A stretch of DNA of 64,000 nucleotides from contig PFGG01000050.1 of the NCBI GenBank assembly GCA_002783405.1, positions 1 through 64,000 of the forward strand, given 5' to 3'. The position numbers were made by a program, and so were the translations under genes. The stretch comes from a bacterium (Candidatus Blackallbacteria) CG13_big_fil_rev_8_21_14_2_50_49_14. Lineage in GTDB: Bacteria > Cyanobacteriota > Sericytochromatia > UBA7694. The notes beneath the pieces are model-generated. The model did not search any database, was not told where the DNA came from, and saw only the letters and a list, made by a program, of their open reading frames with translations. This document shows, piece by piece, positions 59,184-64,000 of this stretch (the first letter of the stretch is position 1; each line of letters opens with the position of its first letter).

Positions 59184-60284
59184 ATGCCTGATTCCCGTTT
59201 GTTTGCAACTGGCTTAAAACTGCTCTTTGGATTAGGGGGAGTAACCCTATTGCTGGGGTTGATTTCAGGTTTTTTGAGGTTGGAATGGTTTGCCTTTGCC
59301 GGTGCTGAGCGCCTTCAATACCATGGGGTTTGGATGATTTGTGGATTTTTGGGTACTTTGATTGGCCTTGAAAGAGCCATTCACTCTGAATTTAAAGCTG
59401 CTGTTCTCATACCGCTTTTGGCGGTATTGGGATCCGCACTGCTTATTTTTCAATCCCCATTTACAGCGGCTCTTATGTATGGGCTTTCCTGTCTCATGCA
59501 TCTTGTGATTTATTGTCAGAAACAAAAATACTTTTTTCCTTCCAGTTTACTCAATCTCTTGGCGCTTTTGGCTTGGGCTGGGGGGATTATCTTGTGGCTG
59601 TCAGGCAGATCCTTTCGCTTGATTGGGATCATTTGGGTGCTCTTTCCCCTTTTGACGATTCTTCCCGAACGTTGGAACTTTCAAACCAAGCAAAAGTCCT
59701 GGTCTGACGTGATCTTTTTAAGCTTTGCTCTGAACCTTGGCCTTTTCTGGCCTTTACTTCTGTTTTTCCCAGACTTGATTTTGCGTCTGCAAGGTCTAAG
59801 TCTCTGTGGTTTGGGGATCTGTTTGTGGCTGAAGGATGCAGATTTGAAATCTAGTAAACAGAATTCCTGGAACATCTACTTTGCTCTCAATTTGAGCTTT
59901 GCCTATTTTTGGTTGATTTTCAGCGGTTTTGTCTTGGTTTCTCAAGGCGCTTATCTGCTTCAAAATGCCAGTTTTGATGGTTATTTACATGGGATTTTTT
60001 TGGGTTTTGTAATGGGCATGATCTTTTCACATTTCCCGAAAGTAATACGTTTAATTTTGAACCAGGAGTTTTCATTTCATCCAATTTTCTATTTGCCCTG
60101 GAGTTTGCTCCAGTTGGGGCTTTTGCTGCGTTTTAGTCTGATCTTTCAGACTGAAATTGTCTTTTGGAAATGGGGGGGAAGCATCAATCTCTTGGCAATT
60201 GTTTTATTTTTCGGCTTGGTTATTGCAAAATTGGGCTTGGATCGTTTTTCATCCCTGAAAGGGGAGGAAATCGGTGTTGAGTGA
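59184..60284 (+). CDS. Polytopic membrane protein, NnrS-like
   Basis: 366 residues with 10-12 predicted membrane helices. LQYHGVWMICGFLGTLIGLE, and later FDGYLHGIFLGFVMGMIFSH, place histidines at helix starts much as NnrS does in 'WHGHEMVFGF'. It is too diverged to be sure of the family. It is divergent from nnrS, shares its NNR-type box, and leads into the NorD-like fragment gene and the nos genes. A haem/copper membrane protein for NO tolerance is a reasonable inference. The ATG at 59184 has a poor ribosome site. Confidence 0.7.
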   Translation: MPDSRLFATGLKLLFGLGGVTLLLGLISGFLRLEWFAFAGAERLQYHGVWMICGFLGTLIGLERAIHSEFKAAVLIPLLAVLGSALLIFQSPFTAALMYGLSCLMHLVIYCQKQKYFFPSSLLNLLALLAWAGGIILWLSGRSFRLIGIIWVLFPLLTILPERWNFQTKQKSWSDVIFLSFALNLGLFWPLLLFFPDLILRLQGLSLCGLGICLWLKDADLKSSKQNSWNIYFALNLSFAYFWLIFSGFVLVSQGAYLLQNASFDGYLHGIFLGFVMGMIFSHFPKVIRLILNQEFSFHPIFYLPWSLLQLGLLLRFSLIFQTEIVFWKWGGSINLLAIVLFFGLVIAKLGLDRFSSLKGEEIGVE

Positions 60285-60936
60285 GGAGTATCTGTCTTCA
60301 GAATGGGATTGGGCCTGTTTTTGGCGCTCAATACAGGCCTGGCTGATCAATCTTCCTTCAGACTCTCCCAGATTGGAGCAGGAAGGAACGGTCTATCTCA
60401 AGGATTTATCTCCCCGGCTTGAAGGCTTGCTTCGACTCTTGACTGGTGAGGCTTTGTGTTTGATCGGGGTTGCCGACGAGGGGGGCTGGTGTGAACCTGC
60501 TTGTTTTTTGCCCTCTCAGTTTAGCCAAGGTAAAACCCTGCTTCAAAATCTTCAATTTTATTTGTATCGAATCCTCTATCTCTCTGTCCAGCGAGATTTA
60601 AATCTGAATTGGCAGGTGAATGGCAATTTTCAGGTGAGCACCTCGAGAATCTGTGCGCGCAATTTCTCTTCACAGGTATTAGCTCAAATTTATCTGCGCT
60701 TTCCAGGTTCTGAACTCTGGATTCCGCAGCTCTTGCAAACTTTTCGTCAGCGAGCCCTCTTTGAACACGAGCTTGCCTATTTGTGGGGACGCTGGATTTC
60801 TCCTGCAAAAACGAAGCTCAGCAAGACACAATCCAGGCGTGAAGCTTCAATGCGATTTTCACCCTCCGAACTTTATCATTTTCGCTTAAAAAGTGCCCAT
60901 GAGGTGCATTTTTTCTATACACATTATTTAAATTAG
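60274..60936 (+). CDS. Stand-alone protein homologous to the NorD N-terminal domain
   Basis: 220 residues, overlapping the upstream gene by 11 bases. The stretch LLQNLQFYLYRILYLSVQRD plus LNLNWQ is nearly the same as the NorD segment encoded at 39573-41318 (LLFYLFRVCYLSIQRELNLN). The following helices (SQVLAQIYLRFPG, LAYLWGRWIS) also align with NorD (PQILKQLYQRFPG, ALLWGHWM). The VWA domain is absent and the protein ends normally, so it is a domain-only paralogue rather than a broken norD. It may act with NorQ or compete with NorD, or serve another metalloenzyme such as NosZ. It is probably co-transcribed with 59184. Confidence 0.72.
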   Translation: MLSEEYLSSEWDWACFWRSIQAWLINLPSDSPRLEQEGTVYLKDLSPRLEGLLRLLTGEALCLIGVADEGGWCEPACFLPSQFSQGKTLLQNLQFYLYRILYLSVQRDLNLNWQVNGNFQVSTSRICARNFSSQVLAQIYLRFPGSELWIPQLLQTFRQRALFEHELAYLWGRWISPAKTKLSKTQSRREASMRFSPSELYHFRLKSAHEVHFFYTHYLN

Positions 60937-60958
60937 TTTGCAAAATTAATTTCATAAA

Positions 60959-60972
60959 TTGATCAAGATCAA
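60959..60972 (+). promoter_or_regulatory. Perfect FNR-type box upstream of the nos genes
   Basis: TTGATCAAGATCAA matches the FNR consensus TTGATnnnnATCAA exactly, centre 60965.5. No -10 sits at the class II distance, but TATATT at 61025-61030 would start transcription near 61037, 71.5 bases away, a class I position. The half-site differs from the TTGCGC boxes elsewhere in the island. Confidence 0.7.
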
Positions 60973-61069
60973 GTTTAGTTCCTCAGTTTATTGTTCCAGC
61001 TCAAATAACTATTGATCAATTCCTTATATTCTTAAATGTACAGAATCAAAGGAAATCGAGGAATCCACT

Positions 61070-61561
61070 ATGAAACGAAGCTATAAATTGAGTCTCTTCA
61101 TCGCCAGTCTTGGACTGGTGAGTGCGTTTTTACTGGGGTGCCCAGCTTCTCAGACCTCTGAAAATAAAACTGAAACCACGACCAGCGCTGCACCTGCCGA
61201 TGTGCCTCTTGCCGAAGCGGGGGCAGATGGCAAAGGCATTGGGCCTGTCAAAACAGTTGAATTGACGGCTTTGGATACTGCGCTGGTGGCAGAAGGTCAG
61301 AAAACGTTTGAGTCGAAATGCGCGTCCTGTCATAAATTTGAAGCCAAATATGTGGGGCCAGCCTTGAAAGGAGTCACTGAAAGACGCAAGCCAGAATGGA
61401 TCATGAATATGATCCTGAATTCAACCGAAATGGTTCAAAAAGATCCTGAAGCCAAAAAGCTGTTTGCGACCTTTATGATGGCCATGCCCAACCAGAATAT
61501 GGACGAAAAATCAGCTCGCGCTGTCTTGGAATATTTCCGCAGTATGGATGAAAAGAAATAA
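61070..61561 (+). CDS. Monohaem cytochrome c lipoprotein of the nos cluster
   Basis: 163 residues. The signal peptide ends SAFLLGC (lipobox Cys24), so the protein should be membrane-tethered in the periplasm. A Thr/Ala-rich linker leads to FESKCASCHKFEAKYVGPAL (CxxCH) and KLFATFMMAMPNQNMDEKSA, with an axial Met. The gene lies 17 bases before nosZ, so the product is the likely electron donor to NosZ, as in other clade II nos clusters. Confidence 0.92.
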   Translation: MKRSYKLSLFIASLGLVSAFLLGCPASQTSENKTETTTSAAPADVPLAEAGADGKGIGPVKTVELTALDTALVAEGQKTFESKCASCHKFEAKYVGPALKGVTERRKPEWIMNMILNSTEMVQKDPEAKKLFATFMMAMPNQNMDEKSARAVLEYFRSMDEKK

Positions 61562-61578
61562 GCATTGAGGAGAAAATT

Positions 61579-63576
61579 ATGAAAAGTACGCGAAAATTAT
61601 TGAAACCTTTGTCCCTAACGCTGACCACTGCTCTGGTCATTGTGGTGGGCTGTGTAACAGGACAAAAGCAGTCCGAAAAACCAGCAGCTGGATTAACTTC
61701 CAGTTCAGATGCGGCTGCGAAAGTCTATGTGGAACCGGGGAAACATGACGAGCTGTATGCCTTTATGTCAGGGGGCTTCAGCGGACAAGTCGGTGTCTAT
61801 GGCTTGCCCTCAGGACGCTTGCTCAAAGTGATTCCTGTGTTTTCACAAAACCCTGAAAATGGCTATGGCTATTCAGAAGAAAGTAAACCCCTGCTTACGA
61901 CAACCCATGGCTTTATTCCCTGGGGCGATGCGCATCACCCCAAGCTTTCGCAAACAGCGGGAGAACAGGATGGCCGCTGGTTGTTTATCAACGAAAACAA
62001 TACTCCACGTGTGGCCCGTATTGATCTTTCAACCTTTAAAACAGTAGAAACGCTTGAAATTCCAAATTCAGCGGGGAATCACGCCTCGCCCTATATTACC
62101 GAAAATACTGAATATGTCATGGCCTCAACCCGTTTCAGTGTGCCGATTGGGGACGGTGATGTACCGATTGACAGCTACAAACAAAATTTCAAAGCAACGA
62201 CCAGTTTTATCAAAGTAGACAAGGACACAGGTAAAATGGCGATCGCCTTCCAAATCCTTTTGCCTGGCTACGACTATGATTTGAGCCATGCAGGCAAAGG
62301 CCCCTCTCATGGTTGGTCGTTTCTCACGACCTACAATACTGAACAGGCCAACTCGCTCAAAGAAGCCAACGCCAGTCAAAATGACAAAGACTTTATTTTG
62401 GCGATTAATTGGAAAAAAGCTGAAGAATATATGGCCCAAGGAAAATTCAAAGAAATTTCGGGCAAGCATTTTCACAACCATTTAAATGAAGCGACCCATA
62501 CTGCCAGTTCAGAGACCGTCGAGAAAGTAAAAGTGCTCGACCCCACTGAATTGCCAGGCCTCGCCTATTATATTCCCTGCCCCAAATCACCTCACGGGGT
62601 TGATGTGGACCCCACAGGTGAGTATATTGTCGGCGGTGGGAAATTGGCGGCAGTGATTCCCGTTTTCTCTTTCTCGAAAATGATCAAAGCGATTGAAAGC
62701 AAAGCCTTTGATGGGGAATCTGGCAAAATACCTGTGCTGAAATATGATTCAGTCTTGGCCGGAGAGGTCAAAGAGCCGGGTCTGGGGCCTCTGCACACTG
62801 AATTTGACGGCGATGGCAATGCCTATACTTCCATGTTTGTTTCTTCTGAAATTACCAAATGGAAAGTCGCAACCCAAGAGGTGATTGACCGTACGCCTGC
62901 TTATTATTCAATTGGCCATTTGATGATTCCTGGGGGCGATACCCGCAAACCCTATGGCAAATATGTCGTGGCTTTGAATAAAATCACCAAGGATCGCTAC
63001 TTGCCCACAGGCCCTGAACTGACCCAGTCTGCTCAGCTGATCGATATCACGGGTCAGAAAATGAATCTTTTGTTGGATTTCCCAACCATTGGAGAACCCC
63101 ACTATGCGCAAGCCATGCCGGCTGCAAAAATTGTCGAACGCCAGAAAAAGATTTATAAGCTTGAAGACAACCAACACCCTTACGCGATTAAATCTGAAAA
63201 AGAGACCAAAATCGAGCGCAAAGGCAACGAAGTGCATGTCCGCATGAGTACGATTCGTTCTCACTTTTCTCCCGATAATATTGAAGGGATCAAAGAGGGG
63301 GATACGGTTTTCTTCCATATCACCAATCTGGAACAGGATTGGGATGTGCCGCACGGATTCTCGGTCATGGGCAATGAAAATGCCGAATTGCTGATCATGC
63401 CAGGTGAAACCATGACGGCCACCTGGAAACCCAAGAAGAAGGGCATGTACCCCTTCTACTGTACAGATTTCTGTTCGGCACTTCACCAGGAAATGCAGGG
63501 GTATATCCGCGTTTCAGATAAAAATGCAAATCTGCCCCTCAAGTTTAGCTTGAGTGCCCCTCCCGGCACGAATTAG
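61579..63576 (+). CDS. nosZ: Nitrous oxide reductase, clade II (Sec-type)
   Basis: 665 residues. All seven CuZ histidines can be placed: His119, His120 (DAHHPK), His168 (AGNHASP), His339 (SPHGVDV), His406 (PLHTEFD), His447 (SIGHLMI) and His508 (EPHYAQA). The CuA site is His592, Cys628, Cys632, His636 and Met639 (FYCTDFCSALHQEMQ). The leader lacks twin arginines and reads LTTALVIVVGC, a Sec signal with a possible lipobox, as expected for clade II rather than clade I (Tat) enzymes. It reduces N2O to N2 in the periplasm. GAGGAG precedes the ATG. Confidence 0.97.
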   Translation: MKSTRKLLKPLSLTLTTALVIVVGCVTGQKQSEKPAAGLTSSSDAAAKVYVEPGKHDELYAFMSGGFSGQVGVYGLPSGRLLKVIPVFSQNPENGYGYSEESKPLLTTTHGFIPWGDAHHPKLSQTAGEQDGRWLFINENNTPRVARIDLSTFKTVETLEIPNSAGNHASPYITENTEYVMASTRFSVPIGDGDVPIDSYKQNFKATTSFIKVDKDTGKMAIAFQILLPGYDYDLSHAGKGPSHGWSFLTTYNTEQANSLKEANASQNDKDFILAINWKKAEEYMAQGKFKEISGKHFHNHLNEATHTASSETVEKVKVLDPTELPGLAYYIPCPKSPHGVDVDPTGEYIVGGGKLAAVIPVFSFSKMIKAIESKAFDGESGKIPVLKYDSVLAGEVKEPGLGPLHTEFDGDGNAYTSMFVSSEITKWKVATQEVIDRTPAYYSIGHLMIPGGDTRKPYGKYVVALNKITKDRYLPTGPELTQSAQLIDITGQKMNLLLDFPTIGEPHYAQAMPAAKIVERQKKIYKLEDNQHPYAIKSEKETKIERKGNEVHVRMSTIRSHFSPDNIEGIKEGDTVFFHITNLEQDWDVPHGFSVMGNENAELLIMPGETMTATWKPKKKGMYPFYCTDFCSALHQEMQGYIRVSDKNANLPLKFSLSAPPGTN

Positions 63577-63595
63577 ACTCTTGATTTAAGCAAAG

Positions 63596-63625
63596 AAGGC
63601 GGGGTGGGGCACTCTCCCCCGCCTT
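63596..63625 (+). terminator. Hairpin between nosZ and the next nos gene
   Basis: AAGGCGGGG and CCCCGCCTT form a perfect 9-bp stem around a 12-base loop, 20 bases after the nosZ stop. Only TTTG follows, so it may stabilise the nosZ message or reduce read-through rather than end the transcript. Confidence 0.55.
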
Positions 63626-63649
63626 TGTAACTGAGAAAGTAGGCTGACA

Positions 63650-64000
63650 ATGAATACGAAATTACATTTTTTTACCCGAATCTTGATGGGCATGATCTCT
63701 TTGGCTCTGGGTGCCGTTTTTACTCTGCCACTCTGGAAAATTCAATTGGAAGCCCCCCAATATCCTGAGGGGCTTTCGATGGGGATCTGGATCAACCGTC
63801 TGAGTGGGGATCTGAATACCATCAATGGCTTAAACCACTATATTGGCATGCAGGAAATTCACGCAGCTTCTTTTGCTGAGCTGCGCTTGATGCCCTATAT
63901 GGTGGGTTTTTTTATTGTTCTGGGCTTGCTGACTGTTCTTTTGAACCGGCGTTTCCTGCTGACGCTTTGGTTTGGCCTCTTGGGGGGGGCTGGTGCAGTG
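63650..64000 (+). CDS. NosB-like membrane protein of the nos cluster (cut by window edge)
   Basis: 117 codons are visible from an ATG at 63650 and the frame stays open to the window end. It starts MNTKLHFFTRILMGMISLAL, a first membrane helix, then LWKIQLEAPQYPEGLSMGIW, then NHYIGMQEIHAASFAELRLM and two more hydrophobic helices (MVGFFIVLGLLTVLL, FLLTLWFGLLGGAG). The phrase 'LEAPQYPEGL...GLNHYIGM' is one I associate with the integral membrane protein after nosZ in clade II clusters (NosB of Wolinella; position-based inference). nosD, nosF, nosY and nosL would be expected beyond the window. Confidence 0.72.
   Translation, partial: MNTKLHFFTRILMGMISLALGAVFTLPLWKIQLEAPQYPEGLSMGIWINRLSGDLNTINGLNHYIGMQEIHAASFAELRLMPYMVGFFIVLGLLTVLLNRRFLLTLWFGLLGGAGAV

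Noticed and set aside
60995-61010. Class II (-41.5) promoter for the FNR box upstream of the nos genes
   Set aside because: No -10-like hexamer exists at that distance; a class I placement with TATATT at 61025 fits better.
1-64000. tRNA, rRNA and CRISPR arrays
   Set aside because: I looked through the intergenic regions and saw no cloverleaf-like genes, ribosomal RNA or regularly spaced repeats.

Overview
The window looks like a chromosomal segment of a Gram-negative-type, non-photosynthetic relative of cyanobacteria (Sericytochromatia/Blackallbacteria-like; inference). Support: a Ycf23 (DUF561) protein, a DUF2997 small protein, a glycine-tailed single-RRM RNA-binding protein, PATAN (DUF4388) response-regulator architecture and a CcmL/EutN-fold protein, all typical of the cyanobacterial lineage, together with lipoproteins, outer-membrane barrels and a periplasmic respiratory chain. 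No photosynthesis gene, rRNA, tRNA or CRISPR array was seen.

Region 1 (1-5.3 kb) is the mobile/accessory edge: a transposase cut by the window start, a P-loop kinase-like gene, a strikingly AT-rich gene of unknown function, a 133-bp inverted-repeat element, a TPR protein, a large AbiEii-like nucleotidyltransferase protein, and a decayed IS3-family relic with both ends still visible. Region 2 (5.3-18.7 kb) holds housekeeping and signalling genes: a PlsB-like acyltransferase, a REC-PATAN-REC-PATAN regulator, a TolB-like lipoprotein, an orphan sugar-binding protein, an antiquitin-type aldehyde dehydrogenase with a hairpin abutting its ribosome site, a large papain-like cysteine-protease protein with a small partner, typA, and a cytosolic-looking GH84 O-GlcNAcase homologue. 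Region 3 (18.7-29 kb) holds a GNAT gene broken by one amber codon, an XRE-TPR regulator overlapping a VWA lipoprotein gene, an ABC-2 exporter, and two tandem TPR-GT41 (OGT/SPINDLY-like) glycosyltransferases. GT41 and GH84 in one window suggest reversible protein glycosylation.

Region 4 (29-39.5 kb) holds the RRM protein with a structured leader, a lone EutN/CcmL vertex protein, gshA, an FHA protein, a double HD-GYP protein, a TylF-like methyltransferase, an esterase, a small barrel protein, a phosphatase, ycf23, and the moeB-moaD-moaE operon.

Region 5 (39.5-64 kb) is a nearly complete denitrification and NO-defence island: norCBQD, an alginate-export-type porin, norEF, a TetR/membrane/cupin operon, hemerythrin and RIC (YtfE-like) proteins, a radical SAM protein, a cytochrome c, nirK with a fused cytochrome c domain, nirV, Sco, another hemerythrin-like protein, mnmA, a Crp/Fnr regulator, nnrS, an NnrS-like membrane protein, a second NorD-like N-terminal domain protein, a cytochrome c lipoprotein, clade II nosZ and the start of a nosB-like gene. 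Together these reduce nitrite to NO, N2O and N2; no nitrate reductase is in the window. Six copies of a dyad of the form TTGCGC/TTGAT-nn(nn)-GCGCAA lie about 41.5-42.5 bases from plausible -10 boxes, several serving divergent promoters, so the island appears to be one regulon, probably run by the Crp/Fnr protein encoded inside it. A perfect FNR-type box sits upstream of the nos genes.
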